This document shows positions 55,331-62,920 of a stretch of 64,000 nt of DNA, in pieces. The DNA comes from Arthrobacter sp. APC 3897 (GTDB lineage Bacteria > Actinomycetota > Actinomycetes > Actinomycetales > Micrococcaceae): positions 1 to 64,000 of the forward strand of contig NZ_JASDDG010000019.1 of NCBI RefSeq assembly GCF_030407495.1, read 5' to 3'. The notes under the pieces were generated by a model. It was given only the letters and a program-made list of their open reading frames with translations. It ran no database searches and was not told the DNA's origin. Each line of letters opens with the position of its first letter. Position 1 is the first letter of the stretch. A program made the translations under genes and the position numbers.

Positions 55331-55936
55331 ATGACACTGACCACCGGCACCGAAGCGCAGGTCAAGACAGAGTTCAACCCCCGCCTGGCCCACCTCGGTA
55401 TCTTCTGCAAGGACCTCGACGCGATGGTTGAGTTCTACTGCCGTGAATTCGGCATGATTATCAGTGACTCCGGGCTCGGCAAATCCGGCAAAGCAGCCAC
55501 CAAGCGACGCGGCGCCTTCCTCACCGGTGACCCGAGCGAGCACCACCAGCTGGCACTCATCGAAGGCCGCGCCCCGGAAACCCCGCCCACCACGGCGCAG
55601 ATCTCCTTCCTCGTGCCCAACCTCAGTGAGCTGCGGGCCTTCTGGCGCCACGTCGTCACCACCGGCATTCCGGTTCAGGTGGTCAAGAACCACGGCAACG
55701 CCTGGAGCATCTACATCGATGATCCGGACGGCAACATGATCGAGGTCTACACCCACTCTGACTGGTACACGCAGCAGCCCCTGGGGGAGCCGCTGAACCT
55801 GGAGGACAGCGAAGAAGAGATCCTGCGGCAGACCGAGGCACTGGTCAGCCAGGACCCGAAGGCCCGGCCCCGTACCGAGTGGATGGCAGAGCAGGCAGCA
55901 AAACTCAAGGCTGCCCGAGTCGCTCTCGCCTCGTGA
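55331..55936 (+). CDS. Single-domain extradiol-type dioxygenase (VOC superfamily)
   Basis: The 201-residue protein has the type I extradiol iron triad in place: H21 (LAHLGIF), H72 (EHHQLALIEG) and E138 (NMIEVYTHSDWY), at spacings of 51 and 66 residues, similar to BphC-type enzymes. The ISFLVPNLSELRAFWRHV repeat and YIDDPDGN turn complete the VOC fold. It is followed by an overlapping C-C hydrolase gene, the usual partner of a meta-cleavage dioxygenase. Confidence 0.8.
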   Translation: MTLTTGTEAQVKTEFNPRLAHLGIFCKDLDAMVEFYCREFGMIISDSGLGKSGKAATKRRGAFLTGDPSEHHQLALIEGRAPETPPTTAQISFLVPNLSELRAFWRHVVTTGIPVQVVKNHGNAWSIYIDDPDGNMIEVYTHSDWYTQQPLGEPLNLEDSEEEILRQTEALVSQDPKARPRTEWMAEQAAKLKAARVALAS

Positions 55937-56838
55937 CCGCCGCCGTCGGGGAATTCCGCAGCGTCTGGACTTACCTGAACCGCACTCCGCACGCCCTCCG
56001 CACGGTGGAGGCGCGCGGGGTGCGCACCAGGTACCTGGAAGCGGGCGATCCCTCCAACCCCGTCCTCATCCTGCTGCACGGCACTGCCGGCAGCCTGGAG
56101 AACTTCTGCGCCAATTATGAGGCGCTGTCCCGGGATTACCACGTCCTGGGGCTGGACCTGCTGGGCTGCGGGTACACGGATAAACCGGACTTCGATTATC
56201 AGATTTCCGATTATGCAGCGCATGTGCGCGATTTCATGGACGCCCTGGGCATCAGGGAAGCCTCGCTGATTGGCGTGTCCCTGGGATCATGGGTGGCCGC
56301 CCGGCTGGCCAGGGATCTGCCGGAGCGGATTGTGTCCCTGGTTGCGCTGGCACCGGCCGGAATCGTCGTCGACGCCGCTGCCGAGGAGAGTTTTGCAGCT
56401 GACGTCAGGCGGCGCCGCGGAGCCGCGGCAGCGGACCCGACCTGGGAGACGGTGAGCGCGGCCATGGGACGCCTCATGCTGAACCGCGAGGATCTTATTG
56501 ATGACCTCGTGGCCGTGCGGCTGGGGATTTACCGGCAGGATTCCATGAAGGCCGCCATGGGCCATCTCCTGGCCTTCACCCGCGGGAACAACAAACTGAC
56601 CCGCGAGGAGTGGTCCGAGATCCGCCAGCCCATGCTGGTGGTGGCGTCGGTTGATGCGCCGAATATGTTCCTGGACAACGCGTATGAGATCACGCGTCTG
56701 GTGCCGGGCGCCGAACTCTGCGAAATGCACGGGTGTGACCACTGGCCCCAGTTTGAACAGCCGGAAGTTTTCCACGAAGTGGTGCTCCGGTTCCTGGGCA
56801 AACATGTGAAGGGCCGTGAACTGACCAGCGCGCGCTGA
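55933..56838 (+). CDS. Alpha/beta hydrolase, probable meta-cleavage product C-C hydrolase
   Basis: The GTG at 55933 overlaps the dioxygenase stop (GTGA). The 301-residue protein shows LILLHGTAGSLENF (oxyanion loop), the nucleophile S116 in GVSLGSW, an acid in VASVDAPNMF, and H270 in GCDHWPQFEQP. This matches MhpC/BphD/HsaD-type enzymes. It would hydrolyse the ring-fission product to a dienoate and a carboxylic acid. Confidence 0.83.
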   Translation: MTAAVGEFRSVWTYLNRTPHALRTVEARGVRTRYLEAGDPSNPVLILLHGTAGSLENFCANYEALSRDYHVLGLDLLGCGYTDKPDFDYQISDYAAHVRDFMDALGIREASLIGVSLGSWVAARLARDLPERIVSLVALAPAGIVVDAAAEESFAADVRRRRGAAAADPTWETVSAAMGRLMLNREDLIDDLVAVRLGIYRQDSMKAAMGHLLAFTRGNNKLTREEWSEIRQPMLVVASVDAPNMFLDNAYEITRLVPGAELCEMHGCDHWPQFEQPEVFHEVVLRFLGKHVKGRELTSAR

Positions 56839-56848
56839 TGATACGAAA

Positions 56849-56880
56849 GGCCGGCCGGACGCTTCACCGTCCGGCCGGCC
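56849..56880 (+). terminator. Terminator after the hydrolase gene
   Basis: GGCCGGCCGGACG pairs perfectly with 56868-56880 around the loop CTTCAC and is followed by CTTTGGGTTTTC, 10 bases after the stop. Confidence 0.78.
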
Positions 56881-56919
56881 CTTTGGGTTTTCATACACCG
56901 GCCGAGAGGGTGCACCAAA

Positions 56920-56949
56920 AAGGGGCGGGATGTCTTCATCCCGCCCCTT
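56920..56949 (-). terminator. Terminator after the flavin monooxygenase gene
   Basis: A perfect 13-bp stem (56920-56932 with 56937-56949) with a 4-base loop. On the minus strand it is followed by a T-run, 12 bases after the stop at 56962. Confidence 0.82.
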
Positions 56950-56961
56950 CCCGTGTTCGGC

Positions 56962-58221
56962 CTACTTGTAATAGGCCAGGGTGCCGAAGTCAGTGAACGG
57001 TGCAGGCGGCAGCCCGAACAGAGTCTTGATGTACTGTCCCGCCGCCAGTTCACGGCCTGCCGAACCGTGGTTCCGGGCAGCCATCAGATCCCGGAAGGTC
57101 TGCTGCAGCGGGTTGCTGGAAGCGGAAGCTGCAGCGCCGGCAATGGGCCAAATGTCGGCAAAGGACTCGAAGCACGTGGCATTGGCCTGCGCTGACTCGT
57201 AACGGATCCGCATGCGCTCCAGCGGAGTGGCTTCCTCTCCCCGGCAGGCAATGTCAAATAGCATCCGCCAGTTCTGCAGGTGGCGCTCCCGTGCCGTACC
57301 GATCTTGGTCAGCGCCTCGGCTACCTTCAGGTGCAGGAAAGGGTTCTGGGCGATGGGAGAACCGGTGCCCTGACGGGTGAGCCGCAGGCGGGACTGCTCA
57401 ATGAACGTGTTGATGCCCCCGAGTCCTGCGCCCAGGACGGTGTTGGTGGGTGTGGCGTTAAAGACGGCCGAGAAGGACATCCAGTAGAGGGGAACGTTGT
57501 TGACTGCCCATCCCGGGTTCTCGTCATTGTAGGTGTCGACGAATTTGTGCACCCGGTAGTCCGGCACAAAGACATCGGTGAGCGAGACTGACTTGCTTCC
57601 GGTGCCCTTGAGTCCCTGGACATCCCAGCTGTCATGGTCCACCGTTACATCGCTGATCGGCACAACAAAGGCCTTGTCGCCGCCGCCCAGGATCACCCAC
57701 TGGGCATGGTCAACACCGCTGGAGAACGTCCACGTGCCGTTCAGGACGTAGCCGTCACCGGCTTCCGTTACCTTGCCGATGGGAGCGTAGGAGCTGGAGG
57801 CGCGGGTGTCCGGGCCGGTGGCCCAGAATTCATCCTGCATCCGCTCGGACATGAGCGCGATCTCGAAAGAGTGCACGTTGAGCTGGCCGGCAATCCAGGC
57901 GGCGGAGGCATCGGCCTCGGCGATTTTCATGATGCCTTCGAAGAAGGACGCCGGGTCCATCTCAAGTCCGCCGTAACGCAGGGGAGTGAAGGCCCGGAAC
58001 AGTCCGGTCCCGATCATGTCCTCAACCGTGGCGTCGGGGACCCGCCCCTCGGCTTCGGACTGTTCCCGGCGGGACCGGACGCCCTCAAGGATTTCGTCAA
58101 CGGCTGCGAGGTAATCCTGGCCGGCGGACAGTGCGCGTTCCCGGTAAGCGGACCAGTCAAGGGTGCGGGGGTTGGAATCAGTGATGGTGGCTGGGTTCAG
58201 GGAGTCGGACAAGGTCGACAT
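56962..58221 (-). CDS. Flavin-dependent monooxygenase, acyl-CoA dehydrogenase fold (HsaA/C2-HPAH type)
   Basis: A 419-residue group D flavin monooxygenase: DMIGTGLFRAFTPLRYGGLEMDPASFFE, DASAAWIAGQLNVHSFEIALMSERMQDEFW, GYVLNGTWTFSSGVDHAQWVILGG, and C-terminal AARNHGSAGRELAAGQYIKTLFG. The ATG at 58221 has GAGGGAA before it. Such enzymes hydroxylate phenols ortho to an OH using reduced flavin from a separate reductase, encoded just upstream. HsaA (secosteroid phenols) and the Acinetobacter 4-hydroxyphenylacetate 3-hydroxylase oxygenase are the nearest described types; the substrate here is open. Confidence 0.84.
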   Translation of the reverse strand: MSTLSDSLNPATITDSNPRTLDWSAYRERALSAGQDYLAAVDEILEGVRSRREQSEAEGRVPDATVEDMIGTGLFRAFTPLRYGGLEMDPASFFEGIMKIAEADASAAWIAGQLNVHSFEIALMSERMQDEFWATGPDTRASSSYAPIGKVTEAGDGYVLNGTWTFSSGVDHAQWVILGGGDKAFVVPISDVTVDHDSWDVQGLKGTGSKSVSLTDVFVPDYRVHKFVDTYNDENPGWAVNNVPLYWMSFSAVFNATPTNTVLGAGLGGINTFIEQSRLRLTRQGTGSPIAQNPFLHLKVAEALTKIGTARERHLQNWRMLFDIACRGEEATPLERMRIRYESAQANATCFESFADIWPIAGAAASASSNPLQQTFRDLMAARNHGSAGRELAAGQYIKTLFGLPPAPFTDFGTLAYYK

Positions 58222-58342
58222 GTTCCCTCCTCTTGTTTCTTTGGTCGGTGCGCGTCGCCGTATTTTGGGCGGGCTGACGCAGGTCATTCAGCGGGCTTCA
58301 GGGAACGCGGCTAACCGGTTCCCTGCGGTTATCAGGAAGTGG

Positions 58343-59317
58343 TTACGGTGCCAGAAGGCGGAGCAGGACCCGGCGGGCAGCTTCCAGGTCAGCGGGGTCT
58401 ATGCCGTTCAGCTGTGCGGCGGTGAATTCCTGCGCGCTGCTCAGGAGATCACGGCGCACGGCCCTGCCGGCGTCAGTCAGTTCAAACACGTTGCCTGCGG
58501 AAACGGCAACCCACCCCCTCGCACGGAAATCGTTCAGCGTGTCCTCCACCGTGGCTTCGCCCAGCAGCGCCCGCTCGGAGATCTCGGCGGCTGTTGCCGG
58601 GGCAGCATCGAGCAGGTTGATGACCCGGCTTCCCACCACATTGATGTCCAGGCGGCTCCGGTACTCATCAAAGAGGCTGGACATGTGCTGTTCCGTGGCC
58701 TTGAGCAATGACATGAACAGGGGCTGATCCCCTTCGGCGCCGGCAGGCTTGACGGAGGGCGCTGCTGAGGTCAGCTCCACCTGCGGATGTGCCTCGGCTA
58801 TGCCGTACTGTCCCTGCGAGAAGAGCAGCGGTGCACCGTCCAGCCGGGTGCAGCGATTGACCCGGCCAATGATGATCTGGTGATCGCCGCCGTCGTGCGT
58901 TGCCTCCAGGGTGCATTCGAAGTGCGCAATGGCCTGGTTCAGGACCGGGTCGCCGTGCATGCCGGCAGTCCAGGAAACCTGGTCAAACTGATCGTCCTGC
59001 GGACGTGCGAAGAGGCCGGAGACAGCCACCTGGTCCTCTGCCAATACGCTGACGCTGAAGTGCCCGTTGCGGGTAAAGGTGTCGCGGTTCCGGGATTCGT
59101 TGCGGATGGACCATGAAATAAGCGGGGGATCCAGTGATACGGCGGCAAAGGAATTGACCGCCATGCCCACGTGGCTGGTTCCGTCCGACGTCGTGATGAC
59201 GGTGACTCCGGTTGCAAACTGTCCAAGGGCCCGCCGGAAGGCGCGGGGGTCCTCCGCGGGATCTCCCCGCTCAATGATGCCGGCAGCGGTTGGCTGCGGC
59301 GAATAGGTGATGCTCAT
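58343..59317 (-). CDS. Flavin reductase fused to MarR-like winged helix (C1-HPAH type)
   Basis: The 324-residue protein starts at the ATG at 59317. Residues about 25-185 are a split-barrel flavin reductase (FRRALGQFATGVTVITTSDG, GMAVNSFAAVSLDPPLISWSI, NRDTFTRNGHFSVSVL, HFECTLEATHDGGDHQIIIGRV). About 215-324 form a MarR-like winged helix (VVGSRVINLLDAAPATAAEISERALLGEATVEDTLNDFRARGWV). The same fusion occurs in the reductase of Acinetobacter baumannii 4-hydroxyphenylacetate hydroxylase, where the substrate binds the extra domain and relieves autoinhibition. It is upstream of the monooxygenase gene with a 121-base gap. Confidence 0.84.
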   Translation of the reverse strand: MSITYSPQPTAAGIIERGDPAEDPRAFRRALGQFATGVTVITTSDGTSHVGMAVNSFAAVSLDPPLISWSIRNESRNRDTFTRNGHFSVSVLAEDQVAVSGLFARPQDDQFDQVSWTAGMHGDPVLNQAIAHFECTLEATHDGGDHQIIIGRVNRCTRLDGAPLLFSQGQYGIAEAHPQVELTSAAPSVKPAGAEGDQPLFMSLLKATEQHMSSLFDEYRSRLDINVVGSRVINLLDAAPATAAEISERALLGEATVEDTLNDFRARGWVAVSAGNVFELTDAGRAVRRDLLSSAQEFTAAQLNGIDPADLEAARRVLLRLLAP

Positions 59318-59451
59318 TTCCTGGTCTCCTTGTTGGTGCGGCATGACCGTCACGGCCCATGTCTCCTCGCCCAAAGTATGGTCCGTGGCGGGACGCGCCG
59401 GGAGCAGGTGTTCCGGATGCCGGGATAGTTCCCCGTCGGCCGTGCCCGGCA

Positions 59452-59466
59452 TTCCGCACAGCGGAA
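59452..59466. promoter_or_regulatory. IclR-type dyad between flavin reductase and CMD genes
   Basis: TTCCGCACAGCGGAA has the same TTCCG/CGGAA arms as the three sites at 21122-21278 and differs from the copy-3 core by one internal and one edge base. It lies in the 233-base divergent gap 59318-59550, which contains nothing else I can identify. Confidence 0.5.
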
Positions 59467-59550
59467 GACGGCGTGCCGGCAGCTCCGGATCAGCCATAGA
59501 CTTCCCGGGTGGCAAGGCCCGCTGCACTTACTCCGACAGAAGGAGCCCCC

Positions 59551-60102
59551 GTGGCACGCATCCCCTACCTCGATCCTGCTGCCGCGCCCGCACGGACGCG
59601 GCAGGCGCTGGACGGCAAACGAGGCATCAACATTTTCCGGCTCATTGCACAGGCGGAAAACGCGGCACCCGAAGTCCTGGCGCTCGGGCACCGGCTGAGC
59701 CGGGGAAGTTCACTGCCGCCGGTTGAACGCGAGGTGGTCATTCTCCGGGTGGCCCGGCTCTCGCAGGCAAGCTATCAGGCGCACGAGCACCATGCAGTGG
59801 CGCTGCGGCACGGGTTCACGGAAGAGAAGATCGCCGCGGTGGCCCAGTATCCTGCCGCAGGAAGCGCGGAGCACCTGACGGACTTTGAGCAGGACCTGAT
59901 CAGGTTCACGGATTCAGTGGTGGAGACCACCACAGCCCCGGATGATCTGTTTGCCCGGATCACTGCTGTCTACAACCACTCCGAAGTGGTGGAGCTGGTG
60001 CTCATGATCGGCTTCTACATGATGGTGGGCCGCGTCATGAATACCTTCGAGGTGGAACTGGAAACGGGTCCGGTGGAGATCTTCAGGACCGCGTCAGCCT
60101 AA
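59551..60102 (+). CDS. Carboxymuconolactone decarboxylase-family protein without cysteines
   Basis: The GTG at 59551 follows AAGGAG. The 183-residue protein has the AhpD-like helical fold (PPVEREVVILRVARLSQASYQAHEHHAVALRHGFTEEKIAAVA). The redox CxxC of AhpD is replaced by YQAHEHH and there is no cysteine at all, so it cannot be a disulfide reductase. Proteins with this motif are frequent in aromatic-degradation clusters. Its end overlaps the convergent TetR gene by 9 bases. Confidence 0.82.
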   Translation: MARIPYLDPAAAPARTRQALDGKRGINIFRLIAQAENAAPEVLALGHRLSRGSSLPPVEREVVILRVARLSQASYQAHEHHAVALRHGFTEEKIAAVAQYPAAGSAEHLTDFEQDLIRFTDSVVETTTAPDDLFARITAVYNHSEVVELVLMIGFYMMVGRVMNTFEVELETGPVEIFRTASA

Positions 60103-61359
60103 CTGCCCGTCCGTTCCGCCCGCCGTGCCTTCGATCATGGCGCCAACAAGTGCGGAGAGCAGAGCCGTGTCATAGGTCTGGCCGAAAGCGACGCCGAGCA
60201 TCAGCCCTTCCCGAAGGACATTGGCGGCCCAGCCGATGCCGGCAGGATCGGCTGTTGTCCCGGCGGACCCAGCGGCCGCGGCAATCCACGTGTCCAGGGC
60301 GGCAAACTCACGCGCCATACCCAGCTGGATGGCCTCTCCGCCCAAGGACGGCGGGTCCCTGCGCTGGAGTTTCAGGAGCAGTCCTGCCTTGACCGTATCC
60401 GGACACCTCATGGCACCCTCTACGCTGCCTACCAGTGACCCGGCCAGGGCAGCGGACCAGCCGGTCCCGGACCGGGGGTCGGTGTGCGGTGCGTTCATGA
60501 GGCTGAGGAAGGGTTCGGAGACAGCCTCGCGGATCAGCGTCTCCTTGTTTTGGTAGCGCCAGTAGATGGAACTGCGCTGCATCTGCGAACGCTCGCAGAT
60601 CCGGGCCAGGGTTGCTCCTTCGTATCCGCTTTCGGCCACAAGGGAACGCGTGGCGGAAAGCAGGAACTCCGGCGAGCCCGGCTCCGGGTGGGCCGTGTCT
60701 TTTCCCGCGAAATCCGGGGCGCCCGCGATGGCCGGGGGAAGCAGGTGTTCCCGGGACAGCAGTTCCTCGAAGGCTGCAGAGAGCGCCGCCGCTACGAGGG
60801 TGCCACCCCGGTGGACGGGCGGCACATCGGAAATATAGTGGCCGTCCAGGAAAGCGATGGTCAGCATGGTCATCCACTCGGCAATGTCTTCCCGGGGAGA
60901 CCCGAAGCGCGCTTCAGCTGCAGCCTTCCACCAGGCGGCAAGTTGCCGGCGTACCCGCTGGCGGCGTCCGCGGAAGGGCTCCTGGGCGGGGGACCCGGCG
61001 GCGTTGCCTTCCAGGGCGATCATGATGCCCAACCGAACGGGAGCTTCTGTCGGCGCCGGGGTGAAGTCCGCTCCGAGCACTCGGAACAGTTGCTCCGCCA
61101 GGGGAGTCTCCGGATCAAAGTCGGGCCAGCCCGGTGCTTCGTCCGCCCGCCGCCGGTATGTGCTTTCCAGCGCCGCGGCAATCAGGCCGTCCTTGGTATC
61201 GAAGTACCAGTAGATGGAGCTGGCAGGCCTGCCGGTGACTCGTGTGATGCGCGCAATGGTGGTGCCGTCATATCCATACCGGCTGACGAGGCTCACGGTT
61301 TTCGCCAGGATGGTCTGCAATGACACCTCGCCGCGCGCGTTTCTGCGACTGGTGTTCAT
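60094..61359 (-). CDS. Tandem TetR regulator (two TetR units in one chain)
   Basis: The 421-residue protein contains two complete TetR units. The first helix-turn-helix is at about residues 15-60 (GYDGTTIARITRVTGRPASSIYWYFDTKDGLI), and the second is at about 231-276 (GYEGATLARICERSQMQRSSIYWRYQNKETLI). Each is followed by a helical ligand domain. Typical TetR proteins are 190-220 residues and dimerise; here one chain can supply both DNA-binding heads. It is divergent from the IclR gene and convergent with the CMD gene, so it probably helps control the aromatic-type cluster. Confidence 0.86.
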   Translation of the reverse strand: MNTSRRNARGEVSLQTILAKTVSLVSRYGYDGTTIARITRVTGRPASSIYWYFDTKDGLIAAALESTYRRRADEAPGWPDFDPETPLAEQLFRVLGADFTPAPTEAPVRLGIMIALEGNAAGSPAQEPFRGRRQRVRRQLAAWWKAAAEARFGSPREDIAEWMTMLTIAFLDGHYISDVPPVHRGGTLVAAALSAAFEELLSREHLLPPAIAGAPDFAGKDTAHPEPGSPEFLLSATRSLVAESGYEGATLARICERSQMQRSSIYWRYQNKETLIREAVSEPFLSLMNAPHTDPRSGTGWSAALAGSLVGSVEGAMRCPDTVKAGLLLKLQRRDPPSLGGEAIQLGMAREFAALDTWIAAAAGSAGTTADPAGIGWAANVLREGLMLGVAFGQTYDTALLSALVGAMIEGTAGGTDGQLG

Positions 61360-61487
61360 CGCCGCCTTCCCCTAGCTTTCGAAACGGGCAGTGCGCCTAT
61401 TCTGCCCTAAATCCTATCCGCACCAGCCACCGAGCATATTGCCTATCCCGGTGGATGGGAATGCGCTTGCGGCGGCGCGCCGGGGGA

Positions 61488-61540
61488 TTGACCACGCGTG
61501 GACCATTCACTACAATCTCTGTACTAAGCACTCCAGAAGT
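61488..61540 (+). promoter_or_regulatory. Promoter and operator of the IclR2 gene
   Basis: TTGACC (61488-61493), exactly 17 bases, then TACAAT (61511-61516) is a near-consensus promoter. The segment 61516-61540 (TCTCTG...AAGCACT...CCAGAAGT) overlaps the end of the -10 box and covers the start point. It matches the block at 48514-48543 in sequence and register. Autorepression by the IclR protein is the simplest reading. Confidence 0.72.
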
Positions 61541-61605
61541 GATGTAGGCCATAGAACGTACAGTGCAGAAGCAAGGATGCTGTGCGCTGATCTGAGGGAG
61601 CCGGT

Positions 61606-62400
61606 ATGTCGATCGCCATTGAAGACAGAAAAACCAAAAAGGGCAGCCATGATACGGACCCCACGGAGGGAAGGGCGTCCGTACTTCGTGCGCTGCAACT
61701 GCTGGACGTCTTCACGGGCGACCAGCCAACACTCGGCGTCAGCGATATCGGCCGCCGCGCCGGGATCCCCACCTCCACCGTGCACCGATTGCTGTCGCAC
61801 CTGGTCAAGGGTGACTTTGTTGCCAAGGAAGGATCGAGCTACCGGCTCTCCGACCGGCTCTTTGAGTTGGGAAACAAGGTGGGGCACAGCCGGCCCAAGG
61901 GGCTGAGGTGCACGGCGGCACCTTTTCTGGGTGAATTGTTCGGCGCCACGCGTCTGACCACCCACCTGGCGGTGCTTGACGGACCGCAGGTGCTGATTGT
62001 GGACAAAGTGGTGGGCCTGAGCACCTATCCGTCGCGGACCGACATCGGCGGACGGTACCCGGCGTTCTGCACGTCCTTGGGGAAGGCCATGCTGGCCTTC
62101 GAGCCCGAGGCACAGATCCGCGCCGCAATCGCCGCGGGAATGCCGCGCCGCACCAGGCACACCCTCACCAGTCCGGCTGCCCTGCTGCAGGAACTTGCCC
62201 AGACAAGGACCACACGGCTGGCCTATGACCGGGAGGAGGCCACGCTCGGCCAGATGTGCGTCGCGGCGCCCATTCTCTGTGATGGCAGGGCTGTCGGCGC
62301 GATCAGCCTTTCCGGCGCGGCGCATTCCTATGACGTCGCGGCACATGGCGCTGCCCTGGTGCGGATTACGGCTCAGCTGGGGCGGAAACTGGGAAGCTGA
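61606..62400 (+). CDS. IclR-family regulator of the aromatic-type cluster
   Basis: A 264-residue IclR protein: VLRALQLLDVFTGDQPTLGVSDIGRRAGIPTSTVHRLLSHL forms the winged helix. The effector domain has RLTTHLAVLDGPQVLIVDKVVG, GGRYPAFCTSLGKAMLAF and LAYDREEATLGQMCVAAPILCDG. GAGGGAG precedes the ATG. Its own promoter carries the operator that recurs at the importer operon 13 kb away, so it is probably the main switch of genes 48628-56838. Confidence 0.9.
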   Translation: MSIAIEDRKTKKGSHDTDPTEGRASVLRALQLLDVFTGDQPTLGVSDIGRRAGIPTSTVHRLLSHLVKGDFVAKEGSSYRLSDRLFELGNKVGHSRPKGLRCTAAPFLGELFGATRLTTHLAVLDGPQVLIVDKVVGLSTYPSRTDIGGRYPAFCTSLGKAMLAFEPEAQIRAAIAAGMPRRTRHTLTSPAALLQELAQTRTTRLAYDREEATLGQMCVAAPILCDGRAVGAISLSGAAHSYDVAAHGAALVRITAQLGRKLGS

Positions 62401-62503
62401 CGCATTCGCGATCCGGAACCCCTTCCTCCCGGATGCTGTCCGCGCCTACTCTGGCTGGACATCCATCCACACCGTTTCACACGGAGTTTTGAAGGAGATC
62501 ACC

Positions 62504-62920
62504 ATGTCCGTCCTCATGAATCCCTACCTCAGCTTCCGGGACAACGCCCGCGAGGCCATGGCTTTTTATCAGAGCGTGTTCGGCGGATCCCTGGAAAGCA
62601 GCACGTTCGGGGAAATGAACATGGCCAATGACCCGGGCGAGGCGGACAAGATCATGCATTCGTCCCTGAAGACGGACGACGGGCTTGTCCTGATGGCCTC
62701 GGACACCCCGGCCGGGATGAACCTGGACGAGGGCAGCAGCTACTCCATCTCCCTGAGCGGCGACGACGGCGAGCGCCTGCGCGGCTACTGGGACAAGCTG
62801 CTCGACGGCGGCCAAATGACGATGCCGCTGGAAAAGGCACCCTGGGGCGACGTGTTCGGGATGCTGGATGACAAGTTCGGCACCAGCTGGATGTTCAGCA
62901 TCGAGACGGAGGACTCCTAG
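62504..62920 (+). CDS. VOC-family protein (PhnB/3-demethylubiquinone methyltransferase-like)
   Basis: A 138-residue VOC protein of the PhnB type: MNPYLSFRDNAREAMAFYQSVFGGSLESSTFGEM and APWGDVFGMLDDKFGTSWMFSIE. AAGGAG lies 6 bases before the ATG. Its TAG stop is shared with the convergent gene (CTAG). Confidence 0.83.
   Translation: MSVLMNPYLSFRDNAREAMAFYQSVFGGSLESSTFGEMNMANDPGEADKIMHSSLKTDDGLVLMASDTPAGMNLDEGSSYSISLSGDDGERLRGYWDKLLDGGQMTMPLEKAPWGDVFGMLDDKFGTSWMFSIETEDS

Noticed and set aside
62917-62920. CTAG shared by two convergent stop codons as a regulatory signal
   Set aside because: A four-base stop overlap of convergent genes is a simple compaction effect; no stem-loop or conserved element surrounds it.
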